A stretch of DNA of 29,300 nt, taken from NCBI GenBank assembly GCA_959602645.1, contig CAUGTZ010000030.1:1-29300 (forward strand), written 5' to 3'. Below, in pieces: positions 15,601 to 21,909 of this stretch. Positions within the stretch are counted from its first letter, which is position 1. Each line of letters begins with the position of its first letter. The stretch is from an uncultured Collinsella sp. (lineage in GTDB: Bacteria > Actinomycetota > Coriobacteriia > Coriobacteriales > Coriobacteriaceae). The notes under the pieces were generated by a model that was not told the origin of the DNA, searched no databases, and worked only from the letters and a program-made list of their open reading frames with translations. The position numbers and the translations under genes were made by a program.

Positions 15601-17443
15601 CGTCCTTAAGTTCGCACTGCTCGATAACGCCGCCCGTCATGGTAAGCGAAGCCTTGTCTCCCGACACGTCGATGACACCCGTATTGACGGTGTTCGCAGC
15701 GCCGTCGCACACAACGGCCTCGTCAGAGAGCACAACCGCTCCCCTGCTAGAAATAATGGCGCCCTTGTTGTAGCGACCACTCAGGGACACTTTCCCCGAC
15801 AGCTCGAGGGATGCCCCCTCGGCAACATTGACCAGTACGGAGAAGCCGCTTTTCTTTGCCAAGATGGTATAGGGCTCATCCGACGTGATCTTAATCATCT
15901 TCCTGGCAGGAATCGTGAGCGTGGAGCCGAGCTTCACGTGCTTTTCCAGCTTGATGACGGTCTCCTTGCCATTGGGGGCCTCGCTGACCAGCTCCTGAAG
16001 GGTCTTGGTGCTGTCATTGCTCACGGTATCGCCGACGCCGTCATCGATGGACTCGCGCGTGTAGACGATATCGACGCCAGAGGACGGGAGGTTCTCCGAG
16101 TCGGTGATGTCGTCCCTGCTGTTTTCGATCGTGATCTTTTGAACCGTGCTGCCGTCAAACATGTCCAGGGGTATTTTGGTGAGGCCGCGCCCGATCGTCA
16201 CATCCTTCACGCCATCTACGCCCGAGAAGGCTGCCGTGCCAACGGAAGTCACGGAATCTGGAATGGAAAGCTGCTCCGGCAACGTACCGCTAAAAAAGGC
16301 GTAGTTGCCAATTTTCTCGAGCGTCTCGGGGAACTGGACGGCAACATTGCTCCAGATAAAGGCCCAGTCGCCAATGCTCTTCAGGCTGTCGCAGAGCCCC
16401 GCGATCTTAACTGGCGTGTAGCAAAACGCATAGCCCGGAATGTTCTGAAGCGAGGACAGATCCACGGACGCCTGCAGATTTTTGCACTCGTAAAAAGCCC
16501 CCCAGCCCATCTTTGTCACCTTGCTTAGATTGGGCACACTCACCAGGCTGGCACACCCCTGGAAAGCAGAGGATCCGATGCTCGTCAATGTGCCCGGGAA
16601 ATCAATTCCGGTTAACCTCGAGCAATTCCGAAACGCCCCATCCCCGATGGACTCGATTTCGCTCAGCGCGGTGACGGACGTGAGAGAGGTGCATCCGTCA
16701 AACATGTGCGAGGGGATCTTGGTAACCGAAGCGGGCAACGACACGCTTGTCAGAGACGTGCAGTCTTCGAACACGCCCGTTATGGTGTCGGAGAAGGCGA
16801 CATCTTTTGGAAACTCGATGCTTGTGAGGGCCGTAGCCCCCTCGAAGGCGCCCGAGCCCGAAATCATTTTGAGGGTGGAGGGGAGATTGATCTCCGAAAG
16901 GCTGCTGCAGCCATTGACCATCATGTTGGCGCTAATCTCCTCGACGCCCTCATCAAAATAGAGCTTTTCGAGCGAGCCAGCGTTTTGCAGCGAGCAACCG
17001 AAGTTCTTGATGGAGCCAGGGATATGGAGCTCCTTGACCTTTACGAACTTCCGGAAATACCATCCGCGCACGTTTTCGAGCGTGTCGGGAAGCGTCAGCT
17101 GCTCAACATTCTCGGCCACGATACCAGACGAGAAATAAAGTTTGGTGACTTTGTAGGTCTGGCCACCATGCTCGATGGAGCTGGGCACACTCACCACGGT
17201 CACACTGTCGTCGGCAACAATACATGTGATTTCCGCCGTGCCCTTATCCGTGGTCTCGCACGAATAGGTCACGCCGTCCTGGGTGATCTCAAACTCCTCC
17301 GCAGTATACGCAGCCCGCGATTCCGTGGCCGCATATGCGACACCGGCCGTCGCGCCAACGGATAAACATCCGAAGCCGAGAACCAGCGCAAGACAGAGAG
17401 CGACGACTCTCTGCCCCCCCCCGCCGAAAACTTTCCTCTCCAA
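9677..17443 (-). CDS. Giant modular cell-wall-anchored surface protein (LRR, beta-helix, pilin-type isopeptide domains)
   Basis: 2588 residues. Signal peptide ~1-38 (cleavage near VAYA-AT). BspA/Treponema-type leucine-rich repeats ~80-445 (repeating LxxIPxSVTxIGxxAF). Right-handed beta-helix ~500-975, with repeated MxGGxIxxN and GGGVY turns. Two near-identical Cna_B modules ~987-1163 (both with GSVIAYTVAEDPVEGY). A SpaA-like module ~1168-1277, an FctA-like one ~1287-1400, a DUF11-like domain ~1408-1535 and a second SpaA-like one ~1541-1648. Six more FctA-like modules cover ~1655-2516, mostly ending in T-N-T/S/G-Y/F motifs. A Gly/Ser/Asp linker leads to MPDTG (2553-2557), a membrane segment and RRRR. 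Sortase-anchored adhesin is the likely role. Start is TTG at 17443 with GGGGAG 7 bases upstream; a G9 tract lies in codons 7-10. Confidence 0.9.
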   Translation of the reverse strand: MERKVFGGGGQRVVALCLALVLGFGCLSVGATAGVAYAATESRAAYTAEEFEITQDGVTYSCETTDKGTAEITCIVADDSVTVVSVPSSIEHGGQTYKVTKLYFSSGIVAENVEQLTLPDTLENVRGWYFRKFVKVKELHIPGSIKNFGCSLQNAGSLEKLYFDEGVEEISANMMVNGCSSLSEINLPSTLKMISGSGAFEGATALTSIEFPKDVAFSDTITGVFEDCTSLTSVSLPASVTKIPSHMFDGCTSLTSVTALSEIESIGDGAFRNCSRLTGIDFPGTLTSIGSSAFQGCASLVSVPNLSKVTKMGWGAFYECKNLQASVDLSSLQNIPGYAFCYTPVKIAGLCDSLKSIGDWAFIWSNVAVQFPETLEKIGNYAFFSGTLPEQLSIPDSVTSVGTAAFSGVDGVKDVTIGRGLTKIPLDMFDGSTVQKITIENSRDDITDSENLPSSGVDIVYTRESIDDGVGDTVSNDSTKTLQELVSEAPNGKETVIKLEKHVKLGSTLTIPARKMIKITSDEPYTILAKKSGFSVLVNVAEGASLELSGKVSLSGRYNKGAIISSRGAVVLSDEAVVCDGAANTVNTGVIDVSGDKASLTMTGGVIEQCELKDAYCGAVHAKDGAHVVMKGGVIRKNHVSFSTDGDGNYLSSTGIMLMGDAHLEMSNGSIEDNAGYQGGAVVMYSEARNQRASFEMTGGQLVRNRGYKLGNRTPSGAVHVEGNAEFTLKGGKIEDNIAYSDGKGGGVCVVDRGLQQGGRDRTAFTMKGGSVSGNSASAGGGVYTYSDDVILSAGEIKDNAARNMGGGVYSEGNEYLVYSTLHIENALVVDNHAKKQGGGMWFCPTGDAKVYVQNGGLIARNSADEAGDDLVFTGFKDAKYKLTLANRAPGGGKVSWYRDGGLFNPEGTYAKTNTEIPRFSPGGGNGEPLSFTDATPNVALKSVMSEDVYNLGRGQTSLTISGNTAERGGGIGANGGVIIGKSENIDIPIKKVWENPRIPHPNKVKVNLKNGDTVIDSITLSESDGWEGAFSNLPQREASGSVIAYTVAEDPVEGYGSKVTGDAERGFTVTNTSTAKVSVPVEKKWVGPAAAKATVRLLADGKDTGESAELSKSNSWKHSFEGLAKYSRSGSVIAYTVAEDPVEGYSSKVTGDAKDGFTVTNTVKTGELDVSKTVVAREGLAVDADKIFKFVVEATDAMGRKVSGTYGDATFEDGKATLKLKDGQTARVTGLPAGTAYTVTERAAEGYTTAVNGAEGSRADGSISADQVSSVAFTNTFDPAPATASVPELTKVLAGGRKLGLQEGEFAFELSLADGAGNVLEGYPIEAKNDKDGKVSFGELSFTNPGAYHATVTEKASGDVLIEGDAHAYTFDITVTQTGAGLKAEIFNERGKKTFTNTFTPHDNTKTVTKADASGAKVNVDGRLVGVGDTLTYTIGWANNSVDDRGAAQAADVTVTDVLPKGVDYVEGSADGVAYDAATRTLTWSLGEQAAGATGTLSFDVKVSAEAAVVDDISNTATVKVGENESQTNTTHNSVSREGSITVKKTVVGGDSQREFGFTVALADRDGEPVSGTFGKGEDAVTFTDGKATFTLKDGGEKTVAGLPVGARYAVTEDAAEGYTTAVNGADGSKAEGAVTEDGATVAFTNTYGTATEGRDVSTAGLFTKTLEGRDWAEGDSFQFALTGEGGAPMPDGSADGSKTVSVTAAAGTKAGDRVAFGFGPIRYMLDDIKDAEFAEVGGKRVRAKTFTYTVREVRPDDGSAIAGVAYDDHVATMTVTVTDDGSGNLTATTPAIAQASGGDFVNTYTTELDYSARAGVRLSKALSGRAMEAGQFAFTVTADAETAAKLGLKTDKDAYAVAAADDGKADLVDLIGAASGSDVKFTDADADKTYRFTVTETKLGGEGYANDTAPRTVTIAPAYDAATGKLTVTTTVAKDGVEVARSEVSTADGATAAPAPVTVAFENSYEATGKLGGEGNVAINATKTLTGRAAKAGEFSFSVRNAQGNVVATATNQASGDGEAAGLAFSPIAYTTDSLKQMVADGTATKAADGSWVIPYTVSEDGTGRLPAGVTAAVSSFGITVKATDNGKGGLDVVVVYPEGSDGTLSFVNGYSAGEATVDIAGTKTLALRQAGLGLTQADIAGRYTFKIEPLDGAPAPVDASGKTVTEATNDAAGNVELGHVTFRQPSDLDGVEIDGDGLRTKTFAYRVSESGSVDGVVNDPTATRTFMVRVVEDTAAGTLAAEVLPAEGTPEGRGAFEFTNTYGVNPTPSSVTDQIKVSKKLKGRDLAEGEFEFQLVELVADGSESVAATGKNAADGTVALSPVTYTAPGAHSYELREVAGTAGGVTYDRATYRVRTTVTDAGNGTLAVKHELMDAEGNAANDTSVTFTNGYQAAPVTLKLGAAKVLKGAELKAGQFGFELKGRDGKVMSTAKNAADGSVAFDALTFKRAGTYTFTVSEVDDGQAHVTYDKAVHKVVVTVSDEAADGTKTGYLSAKVSYEGDANMPPIFTNSYAEEPGTPENPGTPGGGSDGGSDNGSGSGASGDGSKGGMPDTGDRSLPAAVLAVMGGTGALAVAGGAVLYRRRR
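17414..17422 (-). repeat. G9 tract inside the 5' coding end of the giant surface gene
   Basis: Nine consecutive G on the coding strand encode the Gly residues just before the signal-peptide hydrophobic core. At this length the frame is open; gain or loss of one or two G would shift it within the first ten codons. Confidence 0.85.
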
Positions 17444-17654
17444 TTCCCTTCTCCCCCTCTGGTGTCGCCTTCTCTTCCCAAGAGCGATCTATTGATTAGG
17501 ACAGTTTAAAGACAACATTATGCCCAAAGAGATCCATCATGGAGATAATCCACGTCTTCGCCCGAAATGATAATTAATTGGCAGGATTAATTGGCGAACA
17601 ACTGAACGAAGAGCAATCTACTAATGGCACATCAATGGCGGCGTCAACACCTGA

Positions 17655-17750
17655 AGTGCATAGCCTCCGATCCCTAGACAGCACCATCGAGCGCCACAAG
17701 GCGCAGGATTGAATTGTTCAGATTCACATGCCTTTACGGGTGTTTTTCTA
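17655..17750. repeat. Intergenic repeat copy B (related to 9252-9350)
   Basis: Ungapped similarity of about 70% to the stretch on the other side of the giant gene. The rest of 17444-17654, upstream of the giant gene, is AT-richer and should hold its promoter, but I see no convincing -35/-10 pair. Confidence 0.5.
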
Positions 17751-17793
17751 GCCCCAAAAAGACTGATCTGGTGCTGTGCCACGGAAAGGGCCC

Positions 17794-17920
17794 ATCTACT
17801 ACGTTTAGGCCGCGGGGTCAACCATAGCCGACTTTTTCGAAAATCGGCAAGCTTTCTACCTGCGGTTTTAATTTCACAAATTCCGGGATGGTCGAGGGTG
17901 TTCCGCTAAACGTAGTAGAT
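17794..17920. repeat. 127-bp element with 15-bp perfect terminal inverted repeats
   Basis: ATCTACTACGTTTAG at 17794-17808 and its exact complement at 17906-17920. Inside is a second hairpin, GCCGA..TTTT-TCG-AAAA-TCGGC (about 17827-17846). The interior also has CACAAATTCCGGG (17875-17887), a 13-mer that recurs in the tandem repeat array at 1855-1867. No reading frame of note. Could be a small non-autonomous mobile element or a structured RNA/attenuator; no clear target duplication. Confidence 0.6.
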
Positions 17921-17990
17921 TACCGCATTTCATGGCAGACGGTCCGACCCAAAGCACAAGGCGACCAGCCTCGGATGGCCATTCACGAAG

Positions 17991-18053
17991 TTGCGGTGGA
18001 ATACGGACTGAATTGGCGCCTTAAAGGCAAAAACACTCCGTATTTCACCGCAA
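17991..18053. repeat. 63-bp inverted repeat downstream of the TadA-glycerate kinase gene
   Basis: 16-base arms (TTGCGGTGGAATACGG, 17991-18006; complement at 18038-18053 with one mismatch) around an inner GCCTT-AAA-GGC hairpin. It begins 22 bases past the stop codon of the minus-strand gene and may end its transcript, though no T-run follows. Confidence 0.6.
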
Positions 18054-18074
18054 GTTATTGGGGAGGGATTGGTT

Positions 18075-19856
18075 TTAGAGGCGACCGAGGTCGTAGGATC
18101 GAGCGACCGCCTCGCCGGCGCAGATGAGGTTAGTTGTGGCTTCTTGCGGGTCGAGTGCCTGCTCCAGGTCCATGGGCTTGCGACAGATCGGCAGTACAAG
18201 GTCGATGCCCTGCCCATACACCGCATCCAGGTTGTCAGCGCGACCGCCCACGACGGCGACCACCGGCTTGCCATAGCGCTTGGCACGGCGGGCCACACCC
18301 ACCGGCGCTTTGCCGGCGGCGGATTGCTCGTCCATATTGCCCTCGCCCGTTATGACCAGATCGACATCCCGCACGCGCTCGTCAAACCCAATCAGATCAA
18401 GCACCGTCTCCACGCCCGAATGTAGCTCTGCACCGAGCGCTAGCAGCGCGGCGCCCAGACCGCCAGCGGCACCGGCGCCGGGCACGCCGAGCACCGAGCC
18501 AAACGTCCGCGCACCCTCGGGCACGCGCAGTAACCCCTGAGCCCGTGCCTCGGCAATCGCCGTATCGAGCAGGCGACCGTAACCGACCATCCAGTCGTCG
18601 TACCCGCCCAGCGCTTCGACATCGTCTGTCGGCAGGCCCTTTTGCCCGCCAAACACCGCAAGCGCCCCGCGACGCCCCACGAGCGGATTCTCGACATCGG
18701 AAAGCACCACGACACGCGCGCCATTCAGTGCCCGAAGCGCCGGTGCCAAATCGATACTCGCCACGTGTTCAAGGCCCGTGAGCCCCAGCGCGATATTGCA
18801 GCCACGGTCATCGACAAGACGCGCGCCCAGCGCTTGCAGCATGCCGGCGCCACCGTCGTTGGTGGCGCTGCCGCCCAGTCCCATATATAGGGTCCTCGCC
18901 CCCGCGCGAACCGCACGAAGCATCAGCTCGCCCACGCCATAGGTCGTAGCGGCCAACGCCGCCGACTCCGTGCACGGCGAGCACCCGATGCCCGCGGCTT
19001 CGGCCATCTCAATGACAGCCGACTCGTGCTCGCCGTCCACCAGCATCCGGGCAGCCACGCACTTGCCCAAGGGACCTGCCACCTCGCAGGTCACAATCTC
19101 ACCGCCGCACGCGGCAACGGCATCGAGCGTTCCCTCACCGCCATCCGCCAGCGGCAGCGCGCTTACTTGGGCATCGGGCCACACGCGGCGCACGCCTTCG
19201 GCAACGACCTCCTCTGCCTGCGCACTCGAAACGCTGCCCTTAAAGGAATCAATCGCCAGCAGCACACGGCGAGGCCGGCGCTGCACGGGACCAAAGTCGA
19301 GCGTCTCGCCGGCAAGATCCTCGCCGTCAGCAAGGGCCTCGGCGTGGGCAACATGCGCCTCAAGGTTTGCACCGCAGCCGCAACCGACGCCATCCGCACC
19401 GCGCAAACCGGCAAAATAGTTGCTCAGCACCGCGCGACACTCATCCGCCAACACGCCGGCGGTCACATGAAACCGATGGTTTAGGCGCGAATCGGCATTG
19501 AGATCGTACAACGAGCCCAACGCACCCGCCTTGGCGTCGCTCGCGCCATACACGCAGCGCCCCACGCGCGCATTGACCATAAGCCCCGCACACATGCAGC
19601 AGGGTTCCAACGTCACATAGACCGTACAGTCGGAAAGGCGCCAGCGGCCAAGCGCCTGGGCAGCGGCGCACAGGGCCGCGAACTCTGCATGCGCCGAAGG
19701 GTCCTGGTCGAGCTCGCGCCGATTGTGCGCCCTCGCGACGATCTCGCCGTCGCGCACCACTACGGCTCCGATGGGCACCTCGCCCACCGCCGCGGCGGCT
19801 CGCGCCTCCGCCAACGCCTCGCGCATGAACTTCTCGTCGATTTCGGTGATCGTCAT
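18075..19856 (-). CDS. Fusion of tRNA adenosine-34 deaminase (TadA) and glycerate kinase
   Basis: 593 residues. Residues 1-152 form a TadA deaminase: zinc and catalytic motif H56-A-E58 and P85-C86-C-M-C89, expected to convert A34 of tRNA-Arg(ACG) to inosine. Residues ~153-196 are a linker rich in Gly, Cys and Asp. From ~197 on is a GlxK-type glycerate kinase, starting RVLLAIDSFKGS, with LPLADGGEGTLDAV and the conserved MGLGGSATNDGGAGML, EVAGPLG and VITGEGNMDEQ segments; it phosphorylates glycerate using ATP. Both halves look complete and keep their key residues. ATG 19856 is chosen for GGGAAGG 6 bases upstream; an in-frame GTG at 19907 touches the divergent tRNA gene. No frameshift is needed to join the halves. 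A functional link between the two activities is not known to me. Confidence 0.88.
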   Translation of the reverse strand: MTITEIDEKFMREALAEARAAAAVGEVPIGAVVVRDGEIVARAHNRRELDQDPSAHAEFAALCAAAQALGRWRLSDCTVYVTLEPCCMCAGLMVNARVGRCVYGASDAKAGALGSLYDLNADSRLNHRFHVTAGVLADECRAVLSNYFAGLRGADGVGCGCGANLEAHVAHAEALADGEDLAGETLDFGPVQRRPRRVLLAIDSFKGSVSSAQAEEVVAEGVRRVWPDAQVSALPLADGGEGTLDAVAACGGEIVTCEVAGPLGKCVAARMLVDGEHESAVIEMAEAAGIGCSPCTESAALAATTYGVGELMLRAVRAGARTLYMGLGGSATNDGGAGMLQALGARLVDDRGCNIALGLTGLEHVASIDLAPALRALNGARVVVLSDVENPLVGRRGALAVFGGQKGLPTDDVEALGGYDDWMVGYGRLLDTAIAEARAQGLLRVPEGARTFGSVLGVPGAGAAGGLGAALLALGAELHSGVETVLDLIGFDERVRDVDLVITGEGNMDEQSAAGKAPVGVARRAKRYGKPVVAVVGGRADNLDAVYGQGIDLVLPICRKPMDLEQALDPQEATTNLICAGEAVARSYDLGRL

Positions 19857-19907
19857 CGTTCGCCTTCCCTGTTGCAAATTCAAAACGATGCTATCATTAC
19901 GACTCAC

Positions 19908-19997
19908 GGAGAGATGGCAGAGCGGTTGAATGCGGCGGTCTTGAAAACCGTTGAGCGCGAGAGCGTTCCGGGGGTTCGAATCCCCCTCTCTCCGCCA
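19908..19997 (+). tRNA. tRNA-Ser (anticodon UGA)
   Basis: Acceptor arms GGAGAGA and TCTCTCC, discriminator G and encoded CCA (19995-19997). The anticodon loop is CTTGAAA between GCGGT and ACCGT, giving anticodon TGA. A long variable arm (class II) and the T-arm GGGGGTTCGAATCCCCC are present. It lies divergently from the TadA fusion and its 3' end is 3 bases from the TetR gene's stop codon. Confidence 0.97.
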
Positions 19998-20000
19998 CTT

Positions 20001-20585
20001 TTAGTGATGCACCGGTGTCATGGTCCGCTCAAACAGCGCATCGACCACGTCGGCCATCTCGGGTCGACGCTCAAGATCGTGGCCCGATTCCCACCATATC
20101 GTGAAAAGTCGAATAATACCGCCGGCGACAAACTCAGACGTCGTCTCGAGCGACACGGGGGCCAGGGCATCCTCGGCAAGCACGTTCATCACACGCTCGC
20201 GGATGGAGCGGGCAATACGATCGCAAATAACGTTGGTCAACATGCCCGACATGCTGCTTGCCAAAATGTTATCCATGAGTTGCTCGTGCGCCAGAATCAA
20301 ATCCATGGCATCGTCCAAAATCGCGTGCCGAAGCGCGCGCACGTCCTCGGCAGACACTGTGCCGGCCTCATCGGGCTGTTTTTGCGGCAAGCCGGACATG
20401 AGCTCATCGATATAAAAGGCAAAGTAATCGTTCTTGTCGCGAAAGTGCTTGTAGAACGTCGTGCGGCGAATCATGGCGCGGTCGCACAGCATGGCAACCG
20501 TCAGGTCCTCAAAACGATGCTCCTCGAGAAGCTCGGTGAAAGCATCGAACAGGGCACGATAGGTTTTCTTGATGCGAAGGTCCAT
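20001..20585 (-). CDS. TetR/AcrR-family transcriptional regulator
   Basis: About 194 residues. The N-terminal ~55 residues form a TetR helix-turn-helix (DLRIKKTYRALFDAF, then LTVAMLCDRAMIRRTTFYKH). The C-terminal domain is all-helical and resembles the ligand-binding half of regulators such as the DhaS/YfiR-like group. Starts at 20585 or 20597 are both possible; neither has an ideal ribosome site (GAGG 12 or 0 bases away). The gene ends 3 bases from the tRNA and is divergent from lemA with about 210 bases between them. Target is unknown; autoregulation or control of the divergent gene is possible but no palindromic operator stood out. Confidence 0.85.
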   Translation of the reverse strand: MDLRIKKTYRALFDAFTELLEEHRFEDLTVAMLCDRAMIRRTTFYKHFRDKNDYFAFYIDELMSGLPQKQPDEAGTVSAEDVRALRHAILDDAMDLILAHEQLMDNILASSMSGMLTNVICDRIARSIRERVMNVLAEDALAPVSLETTSEFVAGGIIRLFTIWWESGHDLERRPEMADVVDALFERTMTPVHH

Positions 20586-20729
20586 CCGTATCGCCATCCT
20601 CAGGGCAAAGACAGTACTCGTCAATCTGTCGCATATCTTACACCTGTACCTCGCGCGTTTTACCCCGGTGCCGACCCCGCCGAAAACATAACGCTTACCG
20701 GAAAGTTCGGCACGGCAAAACGTTGCGGG

Positions 20730-20735
20730 TATACT
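20730..20735 (+). promoter_or_regulatory. Candidate -10 element for lemA
   Basis: TATACT 62 bases upstream of the lemA start; the -35 is weak (TTCGGC at 18 bases). Confidence 0.35.
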
Positions 20736-20796
20736 AGTAGCGTTATACCAACGGCAGCTGGCGCATGCCGCCGCGGCCATTCGAAACGGAGACATC

Positions 20797-21348
20797 ATGA
20801 TTACCGTCATCATCGGCATCGTTGTTGTCATTGTGATTGTCTGCGCCATCGCCGGCATTTACAACAACATGGTCACCAAGCGTAACCGCATCGATAACGC
20901 CTGGCAGAACATCGATACGCAGCTGCAGCGCCGCAACGACCTGATCCCCAACCTGGTCGAGACCGTCAAGGGCTACGCCAAGCACGAGCAAGAGACGCTC
21001 TCCGCCGTGATCAGCGCGCGTAACACCGCCGTCAAGGCCACCACGCCCGAGGCCAAGATGGAGGCCGACAACGTGCTGACCGGTGCGCTACGCCAGCTCT
21101 TCGCCGTAGCCGAGGCCTATCCCGACCTTAAGGCAAACACCAACTTTACGCAGCTGCAGGCGTCGCTCGAGGATACCGAGAACAAGATTAGCTATGCACG
21201 CCAGAGCTACAACGACTGCGTGCTCAGCTACAACAACGCCATTCAGACGTTCCCGGCTGTCATCTTTGCCGGCATCTTCCAGTTTAAGGAGCGCCAGGGC
21301 TTCGAGGCCGCCGAAGCAGCCCGCCAGGCCCCGACCGTCAAGTTCTAG
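20797..21348 (+). CDS. lemA: LemA family protein
   Basis: 183 residues. One N-terminal membrane helix (about 2-22) is followed by NNMVTKRNRIDNAWQNID and QLQRRNDLIPNLVETVKGYAK, the LemA hallmark, then long helices with SARNTAVKATTP and the conserved end QTFPAVIFAGIFQFKERQGFEA. The N-terminus is probably outside with the helical bundle in the cytoplasm, or the reverse; topology in this family is debated. In many bacteria LemA is linked to an HtpX protease or TPM-domain gene; here it is monocistronic with its own terminator. GGAG lies 6 bases before the ATG. Confidence 0.95.
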   Translation: MITVIIGIVVVIVIVCAIAGIYNNMVTKRNRIDNAWQNIDTQLQRRNDLIPNLVETVKGYAKHEQETLSAVISARNTAVKATTPEAKMEADNVLTGALRQLFAVAEAYPDLKANTNFTQLQASLEDTENKISYARQSYNDCVLSYNNAIQTFPAVIFAGIFQFKERQGFEAAEAARQAPTVKF

Positions 21349-21384
21349 TAGTTTGGCAGCGCATCCTTAATCGGCCAAATGCAT

Positions 21385-21423
21385 AAACCGCCCCGTCGAA
21401 TGCATACTTCGACGGGGCGGTTT
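21385..21423 (+). terminator. Terminator of lemA
   Basis: A 16-bp perfect stem (AAACCGCCCCGTCGAA and complement) with a 7-base loop followed by TTTCCTTTTT. Confidence 0.9.
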
Positions 21424-21454
21424 CCTTTTTCGCGAAGCTCCCCCTCTAAGCGCC

Positions 21455-21655
21455 GTGCATTTTTAGGAGTATTCAACATAACCAAGGGCTTCGGGCGCCG
21501 CGATAAATGCCAAAGAGCGCAAATATCCCTGCAAATCAAACGCTGTCAGCCCATAACCCCGCCCATCATTCGTAGAAAACATCGAGAAATCCCGATTTTT
21601 TGCCCGAGGTCGGTATGCAGGGGCCTTCGATTGCAGAATACTCGCAAAAATGCAC
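21455..21655. mobile_element. MITE-like 201-bp element with 20-bp terminal inverted repeats
   Basis: GTGCATTTTTAGGAGTATTC (21455-21474) and GAATACTCGCAAAAATGCAC (21636-21655) are inverted repeats with 18 of 20 matches. They enclose ~160 bases of lower GC than the neighbouring genes. On the minus strand an open frame of ~66 codons starts in one terminal repeat and ends with TAA in the other (ending PEALGYVEYS); it has no family resemblance I recognise. It lies between the terminators of two convergent genes. No clear target-site duplication. A structured non-coding RNA or small-peptide gene is the alternative. Confidence 0.5.
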
Positions 21656-21684
21656 GTCGCCATCACCCCCACATGGCGCGAACC

Positions 21685-21714
21685 AAAACAAAAGCGCGGC
21701 CTAAAAGGCCGCGC
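21685..21714 (-). terminator. Terminator on the ilvE strand
   Basis: GCGCGGCCT and AGGCCGCGC with a 3-base loop, followed on the minus strand by TTTTGTTTT. It lies ~195 bases beyond ilvE, so the ilvE transcript probably includes the large hairpin at 21769-21893. Confidence 0.75.
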
Positions 21715-21768
21715 GCCATCTTTCATTCAGATCTATATTGCCCGTAACGGCAGCGCCGAGGTAACGCA

Positions 21769-21893
21769 GGCCCGAGGGCAACCTTCCTTTCCGGCGCACT
21801 CCGCAGGACGAAAGAACCTCCGCCGCACGAAGTGCGCTGCGGAGGTTCTTGCATGTCCGAGGACGCGCCGGAAAGGAAGGTTGCCCTCGGGCC
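21769..21893. repeat. 29-bp perfect inverted repeat enclosing a nested 12-bp hairpin
   Basis: Outer arms 21769-21797 and 21865-21893 match exactly. Inside, AAGAACCTCCGC (21812-21823) pairs with its complement (21839-21850), and a third small stem, GCA-cgaag-TGC, caps it. The junction between outer and inner stems has CCGCAGGACGAA on one side and GTCCGAGGAC on the other, resembling the loop of the inverted repeat at 9359-9465. Confidence 0.8.
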
Positions 21894-21909
21894 GAACAGC
21901 TATGGCAGC

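Noticed and set aside
17269..17481. Alternative start frame for the giant surface protein
   Set aside because: A TTG at 17481 opens a different frame that loses the signal peptide. It would join the protein only after slippage in the G9 tract, so it is noted as a possible off state, not a gene.
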